Shown here: positions 37,401 to 50,400 of the stretch, one piece after another
Position numbering within the stretch: the first letter of the stretch is position 1
Layout of the letters: every line of letters begins with the position of its first letter
Assembly (NCBI GenBank): GCA_963969395.1
Contig: OZ017797.1
Location: forward strand, 6,014,001 to 6,078,000
Direction of reading: 5' to 3'
DNA length: 64,000 nt
Source of the DNA: Pseudoscleropodium purum
Taxonomy: Eukaryota; Streptophyta; Bryopsida; Hypnales; Brachytheciaceae
The notes under the pieces: generated by a model
The model's database searches: none
What the model saw: the letters and a program-made list of their open reading frames with translations, nothing else
Told to the model about the DNA's origin: nothing
Program-made: the position numbers and the translations under genes

Positions 37401-40400
37401 CTATTAGAAACATGGGGATATGTAACGTTTTTTAGAGGTGTTTTGGTTAAGTTCACAATGGAAGCTACATTTCAACAATGTTAGGGTAACAAAAGAAGAG
37501 AGACAAGACTTGAGTAATGTTTGAGCAACATTTGCACATAGAGCACCGCTCTACTTTATTCCCAATGTTCAACAACTCCTTAAGCAAAAGACTTTTCACC
37601 CAAAATATACACCTCTGTTATTGAAGATAGATCATTGTTAATCTAATCCCAACTTTGGAAAGATGACACACTTGAAAAAAAAATAGGAATAGAGATTTGT
37701 GAGGGATCTTACTCAAAATTTGCAAACAACATTGTAATTAATTAGGAAAGAACATATAAAACCTCCTTCACAAAAGAGATATACCTAATCTTGCATAGAG
37801 AAATCATGAAATATGTCATGTGTCAAGAAAAACACAATGAAGTATGCAAGTGATGACTATAACTTGACTAAATTCTATAGTGAAGAAATGCTCCTACTAC
37901 CTATTCAACTAAGAAAGAACATATGTATATCCTATGAATAAGCATTTTCAATTTGGTTACATCCATACGTTAAATAAGGTTGTTTGTTTTGTTTATTTTT
38001 ATTTTTTTTGTTACATTGAAATTTCTTGGCTTGTAAATCCCTTGGTCACGTTTTTGATACAATTGAAAAGTTCTCAGTGGTGAGGGGTGCACAAGTTTTG
38101 TTTGGTGGTGTTCCGACTTAGGATGTGAAAGTTATGAATTTTTGAGTTATTTTTTGTTTAAAAAAAATTAAAAATTTGATTTGATTTTGATTTTGATTGT
38201 GGAAATGGCACAAGATACACTAGTTATAGTTCACTCCCACCTGGCATTATAGGCATTCTTAATGATTGGTCTTACATTAAAAAAATTTCCATTATTCCCA
38301 CTCATGTTGTTTAGCAAATGTTGAGCCTAGGTGGATTTTTGACATGGTTGGATGCAAGAGCAAGATTGTTATGTAATTTTTGGAGAAATCATAAAAGATT
38401 CCTTGGTCTTTTTATAATACTTGAATCTTTTAGATTTAAAGATTTCCAATGAATTTGTGTGATATCATGTCTTATTTTCATGTCTTTCTGTCCATTAACT
38501 AAAAATGTTGTTGCTATCTGATATGCTTTGCTTCTGCACAACTTGCTTCGCATCTGCACAACCTGCTCCACATCCACACAACTTACTCCGCTTTTGCACT
38601 AAGCTCTAGTATCGATGGAGGTCATGCAACTACATCTTCCTAGCCAAATCCTTGCATAACTTGCTGTTGGTATTTTAGCAAGCTACGGAAAGCTTGGATT
38701 TGTAATCCAATACACCACCTCAAGTCATGTTCCTCAACGACTTGGAGGTAGAGAAGCATGAGCGCAACATTTCAATGGACACAATCCTTCATACACATGC
38801 TAAACCAAGTTTCAAGAGAATCTAAGAACTTTTTCTTGTCAACAACAATCTTCGATCATGGCACGTACTTACATCTAGTCGATCTAGTTGTTAAACTAAA
38901 AATCTCTCACCATCACATGTGCACAACTTCACATGTGCACAACTAGACAAGCACATAGAGAATGCTGCCGCATGAGCATAGAGTGTGGAATTGAAACTAA
39001 TTGTACTTGAGATTTCAATTACAAAAAACTTGAATCGTTTGCAAACATAGGCCTAAGACTGCATAGATAGTAGATATTTGAAATATAGCAGCTTTCTTAA
39101 CAAAATTGAATTACATGATAGAAAGTATTTATGAACTTCTTCTTTTTCAATTCTTGATTAATAGTAGAGAAGACATATAGGTTTTAAGTAGTTGGATAGC
39201 AACTTATTTATGCATTGTAGGCATAATTGATAAAAAAATTCATTATGGAATAGATTTCAATTGTATGATTATTGAAGAATATAGATAATCCCTAAAGGAC
39301 CAAGGATCCTACATTGATTATTCTGTAAATTTGAACTTCATAATTCCTAAATTCTTTTAAGAATTTTAAAGTGGATGCTACTCATTTTGATCCACATGTA
39401 AAGCTTTGTTTCATGTCCTTACAAAAAATTTCAAAAAAGTCAGAATTTTTACTAATTCAATTCAATGTCAAATTGTGTAGCAAAAATTACTTTTTACAAT
39501 TGTATACATTAGTACCATTGGATACCATTCTATATGAAGATGAAGAAATAAAAGTTTTGAGGATTTAGATTTTGTGGTTTGCTCTCAAGTATGAAATGTT
39601 TAAAAATTAAAAACAAAAAATAATTCTAATTAGTTAATACAACATATGCACCATTCAGATTATGAATGATCGCTTTCTTGTAGAATGTTTTGGCAATTTA
39701 TTTATTGACATTCAGTACTATCTTCCCCCAAAATTTAAAAAAAAATGTATATAAAATAAATTTGGTTAAAATTTTTTATATATGTTTTCATCAAGTTTTC
39801 AAACTTATTGGCTAAATTGCACAAGTTATAAGATATACGTGTCTTGTTTCAAAAATGTTAAAAAGAAAAAAGTTCATCTTTTAAAAGGACTAGAGAAGAC
39901 AACTGATTTTGAAGTTAAGGCACATTGAATTGCAACCAATGAAGATATTCAATCAAAATTCTTGGAACTATGTATTCAAACAAATTAACCAATGGATCAT
40001 ATAATTGGATTTGTAGAAAAATAAATATTGATGAAGATGGCGACTTTGTTTTTTGAAATGAGTATTTCAAACTCGTTTTGGGCCTCTAAATATGCTGGTC
40101 GTTCAAGGCTTAAAGTCAAATTATCTAAGTATTTGAAGGAGGTACTTTGGGAATTTGGGACATGTGATTTGTCTTACAAAGTATATTGAAGGAGTTGAAA
40201 CCTTTTTTACCAAATTCAATTTTACATTGAATTGTACAACTTTAAATTGGAAGAAGCACAAATATTTGTTTAAGTTGTAGAGATTTCTCAAAATTCTAGC
40301 ATTTTTAGACTAAGGGTGACATGGTCTTCAAGTACTAAAAACATCAAATTGAATTACATAAAGATGACTGATAAGAGAAAAAACAGCAACCTTTTAGTCT

Positions 40401-40859
40401 CACTAATGTAATAAAAGCGTCAAAATGGATATATAGAAGCATCCAAAGTACATAATAGAGATCAAAATCTATATACTACTCACAACCACGAGGAGAGTGA
40501 GAATCAGGGGGCTCACCAATGCACTCTATTGAGACATCTAAAAACTACAAGATTCTCAAATTTCTACGAAAATAATGAGATCTAGAATAGCAGGTGGTGC
40601 CCTAACTAATTGTTCTTACCAAATCAAAAGTATAAACCAGTAATAGGAAAGGGTAATGGGGACTATCTAATATCTTCTTCTATGTAGAGTAAAGAATAAA
40701 GCTCCTTTTAGAAGTTAGAGTCACCTTTGAGCTATAGAAGAAGAGAACATGAAGACAATTAATCTATACCTTAAACAAGTAATAAAATGACACATTGTAG
40801 ATGAAATGTCATTAGGAATATGCAAATAATGAATTTAAGACTTACTTATAGAATAAATT
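37401..40859. other. Gene-free stretch with a 20-bp minisatellite and a TIR-family fragment
   Basis: No gene is supported. A 20-bp repeat occurs three times at 38531-38590 (units CTTCTGCACAACTTGCTTCG, CATCTGCACAACCTGCTCCA, CATCCACACAACTTACTCCG). At about 39284, TAATCCCTAAAGGACCAAGG matches the terminus of the TIR family seen at 7.3-11.9 kb. The partner end was not found. Confidence 0.5.
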
Positions 40860-42660
40860 TGTAGCTTCTATATCTAGTACTTTCGAATCTGAATCTAAAT
40901 TTGGGTTTGAGCTACTACTTCCTTTATCCACCCACTGCTTTTTCAAAACCAGGCCTTCTTTCTAAACAATGAGTGATTGTAAAATAGTATTAGAGATGAG
41001 TGCATCTTCTTTAAATCTACAATGTGGCGGCTAGATTGACGGCAAATATGAATGGTAAAACCTACAATACATGAATTTGTCAAAAAAATGTAGACTTTAA
41101 ACAAAAAATATATATATTAAAAATAAGTCATGTAATGAAAACGAAATTAATAAAAGGAAATGTAATGAATTGAAACATATAAGGAGAAAAAGAAGAAGAT
41201 ATAAATGACATGAAAATATGTGAAATAAAGATAAGAATTGAATTTAAAGATTTTGAAACCTATGGTTGCAGAATAGTTAAACACCACATTTTTGATTAGT
41301 GAAAAAGATTTAATAAGAATTTGCATCAAACTAGAATCTTTCTCATGCAGACCTTGCCAAGGAACATTGCCATCTAATAGTTGGGATTCTTTAGTCACCA
41401 TGTTGTGGAACACATCATTGAAGACAACATCAATTCCAGCAGCATCCAAATATGGTACCATCTACACTTTGAATCCAAAAGGAGGGATGTCTAGAAAGTT
41501 CCTCATAAGCAATTGAATTCCAAAAACAAAAGTATGTATATATTATAAACAAACTTACTTAAACTTACTTAAACCAATAAATGTCAAAATTATAAGCAAA
41601 CTTACTCAGAGAAAAGTCATCCGCGTATACAAAATTACAAAATGAATATAATAGCAATAAAAAATACCGTCTTTGATGAATCACGAGGGTTGGCTAAATG
41701 AAGGCAATTGATCTAATCCACTTGTAATATACTTTGAAGTGAAAACCTCAACAAAATCCCTTCAAATCTTATTTGACTTGAGGTGTATCTAGATGAAAAA
41801 AGAGTATAGCTCCATCGTCATGCAAATGGCTTCCAACAAAATCAAAGATAGATTTCAAATAATCCGAATGAAGGATGTTCCATGGTGGAACAAGAAATGT
41901 AGGATTTGATACCCTAGAACAAGAAGTTTGTCTGGAATATCTACAACCATTAGATTGACAGCTTGAGAATAAGAGACAATGCCTTCGAATGATCTTTCTT
42001 TAATTCCCTTGTACTGTCCAAGAACAAGCATTAGAAAAAAGAAGAAGATTACAAAATTCAAGTAAACTTAAAGAAAATAAAGCAAGTGAAAGAATGGATT
42101 TGAATACTACCTTATTAAGAAAGGATTGCAATTCATTTCACCCTGAAGGAAACGATCCATGTTGAATATAACGGCTGAAAAGAGAATGCAATGACCCATT
42201 AAAAATAAAAGAATCTTCTCTTGAAAACTAGAAATCATCTACCAATGGCACTAGCACATTGCCAAGTGAAAGATAGGAAATAGTATGATCAATAGAAGAA
42301 CTATCCCGCTTTCATGTGCTTTGTGTTGGAGAAGCTAAAGAAGTTTGAGTGCCATCTCTGCTAGATGCACCAATCCCCTGCAAGTGTTTAGGTGCCTTAT
42401 CTGAGCCTTAATAGTAGCCACAATCTTAGCAACCAAAGCCTTAACATTAGCCACTAAACTAGCTTTTGAAGCCTTTTTGTTTTCTTGAGGTCTTCTTTTA
42501 TCTTTTGTGCCTTAGCTTTCTCAATAGCTCATTGCATTTGTTACATAGCTTTAAACTTATCTTTTTCATTCAAATAAGAAAGATCAAGAGCAATATTTTA
42601 CTATGTAGGGGTTTTACCATCGTTTGGATTCAGATGCAACATGGCACCTAGTTCCTTCCT
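40860..42660 (-). pseudogene. DNA-methyltransferase-like C-terminal exons of a multi-exon gene
   Basis: Read on the minus strand. At 42660-42340 there is a Lys-rich segment (AIEKAKAQKIKEDLKKTK). At about 42010-41800 an exon after a good acceptor (CTTGGACAG) reads GIVSYSQAVNLMVVDIPDK, then PPWNILHSDYLKSIFDFV and HDDGAILFFH. At about 41511-41260 an exon reads GIDVVFNDVFHNMVTKESQ, VPWQGLHEKDSSLMQ and VVFNYSATIG, ending at a GT donor. At about 41075-40860 I read CRQSSRHIV and EDALISNTIL. An apparent catalytic [D/N/S]-x-P-x loop, followed later by the SAM-binding motif and a GRHxxxxExD-like strand, is the layout of beta-class DNA amino-methyltransferases. Stops and shifts indicate decay. The family is not identified with certainty. 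Confidence 0.5.
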
Positions 42661-45084
42661 ACTTGCTCAATCACTTTCATTCTGGATTCCTCTTCTATTG
42701 AGTAGAAACCTCTTCTACAGTCAAAGTACTAGCAACCAGAATTTAGGTGTAGCATTCTATAATTGAATGAAACTTGTCAAATATATACATTATTCTAAGG
42801 ATGTCTTATCAACCTATGCTACAAGGAAACTTGGGAGTTGATTCTGTGCCATGGTACTTTTGGATACCAATTCAAACATGACATATCTAAAAAAGTCTAC
42901 AAAAAGTATTTAGCATAAAAACAAATTGCAAATATAGCAAATACAAACCTTCACAATATTGATAGCTTAATGAAGTATTGTACCTGTAAAGAACTTATTT
43001 CACAATCCGTGATGTATAAGTGTATGAAATAAATACTCTAGTTCATGAGTATGCATCTTGTCTATGAAACAAAGAAGAAAAATTGTGCACTTGTAGATTA
43101 AGTTGGTACCTATTTGGATTTACCCAACTAATAGTTATGTTTGTTCTAAGGGAGGTCTTTTAAATAGGATTGTTTCTAATTTAATCAAAGCTAATCCCAA
43201 TAGGACATTGCAACACACGCCTACTTCTCTTTTCATCCAATGAGCCATAAGCACAAGGACAAAAGAAATAAGACTCTTTTATCCTTTATCACTAAGTTAT
43301 TCTCACAAGGTAGTCTAATTACACAATTTGACACTCCACTTAAATAAACACAAAGGAATACAGTAGCTCCCAATTAATATTTGATCTTCAAATCTTCAAG
43401 CTTTTCCAAATCGGCTTAGCAACACCACAATTTGGCAAAGCACTTGTCTTCCAAATTGGTCTTTTTAACTTCCACCAGCTCAACAAGATTTTTTCTCACC
43501 TACTTGAGACTTACTACTTTTGCTTTATAGTCCTCCATTTCTTCTCACATTCTTTCAAATCATGCAACTAATTAGTTTCTTTACCAACTCGGAAATTGAT
43601 ATTAAATATCACTACTTTCAATCATCAACACCTAATAGGAATAAATTGACACTGCAAACAGGTCATCAATTACTCCAATTCGAATTCTAAAATAACACCA
43701 CATGTTATGACACTAACTTCCGACTTGAAAATTAATCAGACTTCAGTTTTAATAAAATACTTCAAATTGGACAAGATAAATCACATGTGTTACACAGATT
43801 TCATTCTCGATTCGTAACACAAAATAATCTCCCACATACACTAAATACCAATTTTGACAAATAATTCTCTTCATATTATGCTGAATTGGTGAAAATATCA
43901 CCGTTATTACAACTTGAGCTTAACAGCTTAATTATCCATTTTTCAACTTCCCAAATTGATTCTAATTTCATAAATCCATTTTTCTGATTTCCAACTAGGA
44001 CTTCTCCTTCTTAACCATCATACAATCTTCTTCTAATTTCTAATAATTCCAATTGCTTCAATTTCCACCCAACTACTCTTCATCACCATTAACATCCTAA
44101 TTTCCAATTAGGACTACTCTGGTTTCCACTGCATCACTCCAATTTATCTTCTTCTCTCTCAACCATTAGCTAAAAAGCTAATGCACAACTAACTCTTGCA
44201 AGTTTCACTCACTCCAACTAGGAAATATTAAATCTAGTTGAAACTACTGCCACACTCATACATCAATACTCCTTAAAACCTCTCCATTATCACAAACGTC
44301 GTCCAGATTGATTCTTCAAATTGAAAACATTATCTTCCTTCAACTAGACACTTCTTGCATACATTACACTTCCTTCGACTAGGACTAATTCAAAAATATC
44401 AAGCACCCATGTTGACAAACTCAGCTCTCCAATTAAGACTCACACACGCAATCAAACATTTCCACATAAAAGCAAAAAAAGAACATACACAGCTCGATAG
44501 GTTGGGACACGATCGGGTTTCATTCAACAGATGGTCAGTAAAAATAAACATAAAATCAGCCCAAATAGGAAATTCCAAACTAGACGGTTACCCATTTGGA
44601 GAGGATGACTAAATTGCCAACAACCCATTTGGAACCGCACAAATCCAAAATACACATAACTGACCCCACTTGTTTAATTGTAGCCTAACTGGATAACTGC
44701 AACCATCCTAATTGGAATTTCCACATACCAACTCTCCATTGACTACCAACTTGGAACTCTTTCACGCAAACTAGTCAATAACCACCTACTAGGAAATCTC
44801 CTCACCAGCATACATTACATCCAACTTGGATCTTTTCCATCTTCTCCAATTAGGATTCCAATCCGGCTTTAATGAACTAGACTGAACATTCAAACTCCAA
44901 GTTGGTTTATAGACCAAAAAATATACTTAAACTCCCTTCCAATTCGGTTAAAATGTACACAAAAACACCCAAATTAGATAACCAACATACAAAATCATAA
45001 CAAAATAACTCAAAAATATTCACACAAAAAATAAAAAAATCACTCCAACTTGGATATCCATAGCACTCAAATGCAAATATACTA
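42661..45084. other. A/C-rich, G-poor stretch with recurrent CCAAYTWGGA motifs
   Basis: From about 43400 to 45060 the plus strand is poor in G outside a recurring 10-mer resembling CCAACTAGGA, CCAATTAGGA or CCAACTTGGA. Examples lie at 43991, 44104, 44214, 44745, 44821, 44846 and 45046. The first three are about 110 bp apart; later ones are irregular. No gene was recognised. It may be a highly diverged tandem repeat, or a long intron of the methyltransferase-like gene. Confidence 0.4.
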
Positions 45085-46150
45085 TTATTCTACAAATTGA
45101 GTCGGAGATAGTGGTAGATTGAAAAGATTTGGTATCACCATAATGCCCATCTCTTTCTGCACCCTCTCAAATTTTGTGTTGAATGCCTCTTCTAACTGAA
45201 AACAATGCATATCAATTTGTTTAGAATTGCATAATAATACATATTCAATTTGAAAGATTTACCAAAAAGCATTGAGGACTAAGGTTAAGAAGTACAAAAA
45301 GATAGAAGACACTTACAGATGCCCCAAAATATGCCTTATTTAGCCAATATTCAAATTTTTTATTCGAGAAAGGCTTACTTGAGAAATGGGCAACTTTTCT
45401 AGTAAGAAAACCAAAGTTCCACCAACACAATCATCTCACTTTAAAAAAACAAAACCACAAATGTTACTAACAATTAGAGCTTGTCCAAAATCATCTTTGA
45501 TTTTGAATTCTTGTTCCAATGCAAAGTGATCTATACAATCAATAGTGAAGAGAATTAATACCAAAACACAATACTTCAAGAAAAATGAAAAAGTAAATGC
45601 TTATTTTGGAAATTCAAATGTACAAATTGAATTGGAAGCTTACTCTACAAAAACATACTTCAACAAGGAACTCATCTCCAAATGCAAGATATGCAATTGC
45701 CAACCATTTAGAGAAGTGGCGCTTATAACTATTTGTCTTCAGCTTTGCTACATCAATCATGACACCTATAATTTCTTCATTTGTCCTTGATATTTTTGGA
45801 TCTTCCTTTGATAACTTTCGAGCAACGTCATCTACAGTATCAACAATTTCTTGTTGCAAATGACAATATCATGGTTAAAAAGAAAAATTATGATTCATTT
45901 ATAAACATGAGACAAATTACATTCAATCAAATAATGAAATGACTAGCTTCGTTACTCATCCTTCATAGAAGTGAAATGAACATGTCTTTTATTAAAGGAT
46001 ACTAGCTTTTTCTTCTTACATGGTTTCTAATGCATTTTTTAAACTTCCATTCAAATAGAATGTCCTTGAAACTCTCCAAGCTTTGTGATCCTATAGCACA
46101 AATCCTATGCAAAGTATGCACAAGATTGGTCTTGAGTCTTGACGTGACTA
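45085..46150 (-). pseudogene. Exon-like fragments of the same multi-exon gene
   Basis: Four exon-like pieces lie on the minus strand. One (46150-46020) contains RLKTNLVHTLHRICAIGSQ and ends at a GTAAGA donor. One (about 45850-45650) contains SKEDPKISRTNEEIIGVMID and KRHFSKWLAIAYLAFGDEF. One (45430-45317) reads FSNKKFEYWLNKAYFGAS and ends at a perfect GTAAGT donor. One (45195-45085) starts after GTTTTCAG and contains EAFNTKFERVQKEMGIMV before a stop. I do not recognise a domain. Same strand and position, upstream of the methyltransferase-like exons, suggest one gene. That link is inference. Confidence 0.42.
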
Positions 46151-46349
46151 TTTTCCGTAGACCTAGAAAACATATACAAAATTAGCAAATGCACCAATGA
46201 ATTATACTTGCCAATGAAGAAAACATTAAATAAATTGAAAAAAAATTTATTTGTTAATATCATGCATGGCATATAACAAAAGTCTTGTTTTTCCTGTAGT
46301 GTCTAAACAAATATTGTCCATTGAAATGTGCTAGTCTAGTTCATCTTTA

Positions 46350-46600
46350 TGTACAACGATGCTAGTATGTGAGCTTAAGAATATGAGCTTGTAAGCATTG
46401 AGCCTACAATATAGGTACCTATAATATAGATATTATACTCTATAGAAGCTATATGTATCAAAAACACATATAATATGCATATTTGTAATATATATACCCT
46501 ATAATCATAAACGGTATCTATAGTACATAAACCTATAACATAGGTGTGTAGTATTCTAGGCTCATAGGCTCATACTCCTATGCTCACATAATAGCAACCT
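46350..46600. repeat. ~250-bp foldback beside the solo LTR
   Basis: The left arm (about 46365) reads GTATGTGAGCTTAAGAATAT, then GAGC...GAGCCTA. The inverse of the right arm (about 46589) reads TTATGTGAGCATAGGAGTAT, then GAGC...GAGCCTA. The interior is TA-rich. This is a MITE-like inverted repeat of moderate identity. Confidence 0.5.
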
Positions 46601-46638
46601 TTTCTTTATGTACTTGGTCTATAAAGCTAGTCTAAGTC

Positions 46639-46643
46639 TTGAA
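46639..46643. repeat. Left target-site duplication of the solo LTR (TTGAA)
   Basis: TTGAA directly precedes the TG terminus at 46644 and is repeated exactly at 47941-47945. Five base pairs is the usual length for LTR retrotransposon integration. Confidence 0.8.
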
Positions 46644-47940
46644 TGTAGTGGCCTAAAATGCACTACACTACTCAATGGGTTCACCACGCCTTATTTTCAA
46701 CCTTACTTGAGTCACAACTAACTAACATTGCACATGCCATGCACCCACAGTGTTAATCCCCATTTCCAACTCACTTTGCTAAGTCCCAATCACCGGGATG
46801 CTAGCATACATTCCCCACGTGACACCGGACATGTCACTTGGTGACATGGCATGGAGCTCCATTTTAGAATACTAAGGCTTAGAGTGGCACTACTCACCAT
46901 GGTCCTCTCCGCCCTTGAGAGGCACCCTATTCCAAACTAGTCCTTAATGTATTTGCTACTCTTTGGCATTGTTAATCGAGACTCCTCACTTATGACACAT
47001 TGACTGTGGACTAGTTTGAGGTGGAGTTCCATTTCAACCGGTGCCACGAGACACTTCACACAAGTGCCCCATGGTACTTTGGAGCCAGTGGTAAAAGCTC
47101 ACCACCAACCTTGAGTCACCGAGGTTCACTAGGACTCACCAAGGCTCCAAGAGGAAGTGAGGAGTGAAACCAACCCCTCTTATAGTACATTCGGTAGAAT
47201 TTGGTAGACCCTCCTCCTTCTATATCAAAGGGCGTCCCCAACTCACCTTGGGTTTTGAAAGACCACCTAAATCCTACCCGAACTCCCTTCGTTTCCTTAC
47301 CATTTGGACTCTAGAACTTTCAAATGACTTAACTCTGTGCTCAAAGATCCAAATCCAACATGCAAGTCCATTTCAAACATCTAAACGACAAGTAAATGCC
47401 GATGGACTATTCACTTGTCCTATTTGGACAAGTTCTCACAAAGTTATGGCCCTTCAAAGAGTCGGGTCCACCGAACGAGGCATCACGCCTTCACTAGGAC
47501 CCTTTTTTTGGCCATGCCTTTTGATTCCTAACCTTAGAACCTCATTATGCTTGTTATTCTAGAATCCTTGTTTTTTTTAGCTTTCCAATGATATGCTACA
47601 TGCCATACTTCCTTGAAGGATTCCTTGGGAACCCCTTACTCTTAGGCTTAAAGTGTCTCGACGCCATTGGAACACCCCTAACTTTGAACGGCCATAACTT
47701 CTAGCCAACTATTTCAAATCACGTGTTTTTTGGACGATTAGGTACGTATTCTCAAGAGCTTTCCAAGCATGTATGACAATATACTATAACCTTCAAATCC
47801 AAAGCGCTATTGCACTCTGTTTTCTCGGGAGTGTCTCAAAACTCCCTTCTTAGTCTATTGCAAGGCTTGGGGAGTCACCACCAAGGTCCCCCTTGCTCAC
47901 TAAGGTGCTTCGGGCACCCCAAGAAGATAGGAGTGTGACA
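46644..47940. mobile_element. Solo LTR of an LTR retrotransposon, 1,297 bp
   Basis: It begins TGTAGTGG and ends GTGTGACA, so the termini are TGT...ACA. Identical TTGAA duplications flank it. No internal retroelement coding sequence is present, so it is a solo LTR left by LTR-LTR recombination. Its base composition is clearly richer in GC than its surroundings. A 132-codon open frame inside (47164-47562) is not a gene. It lies between exon-like pieces of the methyltransferase-like gene, and so probably in an intron. Superfamily and orientation are not certain. Confidence 0.8.
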
Positions 47941-47945
47941 TTGAA
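47941..47945. repeat. Right target-site duplication of the solo LTR (TTGAA)
   Basis: Exact match to 46639-46643, immediately after GTGTGACA. Confidence 0.8.
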
Positions 47946-48055
47946 TTTGTAGTTCCCATCACATATGAAAAACATTCTACCCACCAAATAATGGAGGTGC
48001 TTGTTTTACTACAATTTGTCATTAAAACAATCACTCTACAATTTCTACAATGGAT

Positions 48056-48625
48056 TCATTTAGCTCTTATCATCATCAAAATAATTTGAACCACTCCATT
48101 CTCGTTGCACACCAAGTCATAAAAAACACTTGAACCAAATCTATAGCCATGAGTAAACTTTGCCTCCAATTTCTTTATATTGGAGTCCAAAAATGGGTGG
48201 ACAATTGGCATTGGAATTAGGCAACAAAGCAAAATTGTAAACCGCGATTCTTCCTTCAGTGAAATTCTCATTGCCTCAATACATGCAATGGAATTCACCT
48301 TCTGTGATAAATGTATTTTGTATTCATTTCGCTTAGGGTCTTCAATATTATTGTTGTTAGTATCACTTTCTTATAATCCTTCCTAAGATTAGGTAGCATT
48401 CTTAGTATCAATCATCACTGGCACTTGCATCAAATAAGAACAAAGAAATAATTAATGTTGCTATTCCAACAAATTGAATCCCTTTCTCTTTGTCATTTTG
48501 AAGTATGTAATAGATTCAAAAGCTTACTTGATTGCAGGATGCTTGCGGAATATTGTCTTCACATGAAAATGCAAAATTGTCTCTAGAGTTTCTATAGCTC
48601 TTGAAGCTGCAAATGAATCAAAATC
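48056..48625 (-). pseudogene. Two exon-like fragments of the multi-exon gene
   Basis: One exon (48625-48528) starts after TTGTAG, reads FDSFAASRAIETLETILHFH, and ends at a GTAAGC donor. A second piece (about 48298-48056) reads PMPIVHPFLDSNIKKLEAKF and HGYRFGSSVFYDLV, then stops. No family was recognised. The clean splice signals make coding origin likely. They sit upstream of the other exon-like pieces on the same strand. Confidence 0.42.
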
Positions 48626-49489
48626 CTACAATAGAGATTCAACATTCAAATTAATAAACAAAATGATATCACTGAAGTCAATAATTGCAAAGTTGATATC
48701 CTTCATCAAAATCTAAGATCAAGGCAGCTACAAAGTCTGGAATTAGAAGAACCGATCGGTATCGACTACTTAGGGTATCTTGGTTCAATGGCAACTAACT
48801 AATTGAGGTTGCAAATTGTCAAGCTCTATAGTAGCCCTAGCCCAAATAGTTTCATATAACTAAAATACAAAAATTTTATATTGACATATTCACCATTTGA
48901 GATGATCTTAGTATACAAAAAGATGTTTGAAATTTTTACTTCAAATTGATATAATAAATAAATTAAAATATAAATCTAATAATAGAATATTTTTTCTCTA
49001 TATTTTTTCTTTATTATATCATTTTTTTAATCACATTATTTTTTAATACGTAATGATTGTTTATTACATCTTCAAAAAACTGACTTGGTCTTTTTTAAAC
49101 AAAAAGTTTGGTATAGGTTAAAATTATATGTTTTATTTTATTTTTTAAATATACATAGCCGAAATTATAATAAAGTATTATAAAAAAAGACAAAAAGTAG
49201 TTTAATTTTATAATATATATTAAAAATTGGATGATTTAAAAAAAATTATAGTGTAGAAATTTTGTATTTGATCCCTTTTTTGGTTCATTTAAGTGATATT
49301 TGACCCAACTAAAAAATAAATCATACCAAAGTTATCAGAAGGCAAACTATTTGAATATCTCCTCGTATAGCTTCATACACATTTAATTAATTTAGAAAAA
49401 ACACTCCAAATGAAGAATAAATAATTAAAATCTAACATATGTCTAATAGATGTAAAAAATACTTAAAATAGAGTTCCAATTAGAATATC

Positions 49490-50400
49490 ACTCCATCTGC
49501 AAAAACTTGAGGATGCATTTGATAATAGCAGCTACATAATCGACATGATCTATTTTAGTTAAAGGATTGACTAGCCCTTCTAACCATCATTAGTGACAAC
49601 GATTCCCCTTGATAGGCCTAACCATGCAATAATATTGATTGTCATTTGAGCCTTCAAAGAATCCTTCAAATATAATTTCACAACTGTTGGACTCAATACA
49701 TCCATTTTGCAATAAAATTATTAATGCCTGAGTGTCACCTTCAAGATTCTTGTGCTATTGTTTCTCTACACAAAGTTGTTTTGGTGATCGAGATGACTCA
49801 ACTTCATTTTGTAATCATCCATATGGTAAATTAAAAATTGAACAATAGTTGAAGTTGATCCAGTAGTCGCGATAAAGAAAATTCAAACTCACACTATGGT
49901 TGAAATTCTCCATCTTGAAATTAAGAAAAAACCCTTCAATTTGACATAATATAATATAAATAAAAAAACAAAAAAAATAATATTAAATACGATAAGGCTT
50001 TCGAGTAAACCTTCCTCTTCATAGTTGTTTGTCATAGCAGTGAGAAGGCATTATCTTGAAGCTATTTCAAATGATGTCATCTCCTTTGCTATTTTATAAA
50101 TATCAAAATTTATTTAAATAATGTATATATACATTTTTTACATAATGCTTGTATTTGCAACACGATACTACTAAATTTTGTTAAGGATTCACTTTGTGAA
50201 GGGGAAGCATTGCTACTCCGGAATTAGACTTCATACAAGTCTTAAACAAGCCTTGTTGGAATATAAGGGCCTCTTGATTGATTAGAAGGGAGATGAGCAT
50301 CTTGTATCCACCCTCATCCAAAATCTTCCCATGCCCAAGTGAGTCCATCAAAATTTGAAGATTTTTATCGAATTGCTCTTTAGTATTGACTCTATACTAG
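49490..50400 (-). pseudogene. Further exon-like fragments, including a motif also found at the hAT insertion site
   Basis: At about 50395-50195 the minus strand reads VNTKEQFDKNLQILMDSLGH, then ISLLINQEALIFQQGLF. At 49690-49490 it reads SCEIIFEGFFEGSNDNQ, then LVNPLTKIDHVDYVAAIIKC and ILKFL. The second segment is paralogous to the minus-strand coding remnant at 54034-54132, into which the large hAT is inserted. The family is unknown. Probably the N-terminal part of the methyltransferase-like gene, by order only. Confidence 0.4.

Noticed and set aside
47164..47562. 132-codon plus-strand frame
   Set aside because: It is wholly inside the solo LTR and has no retroelement or host motif.
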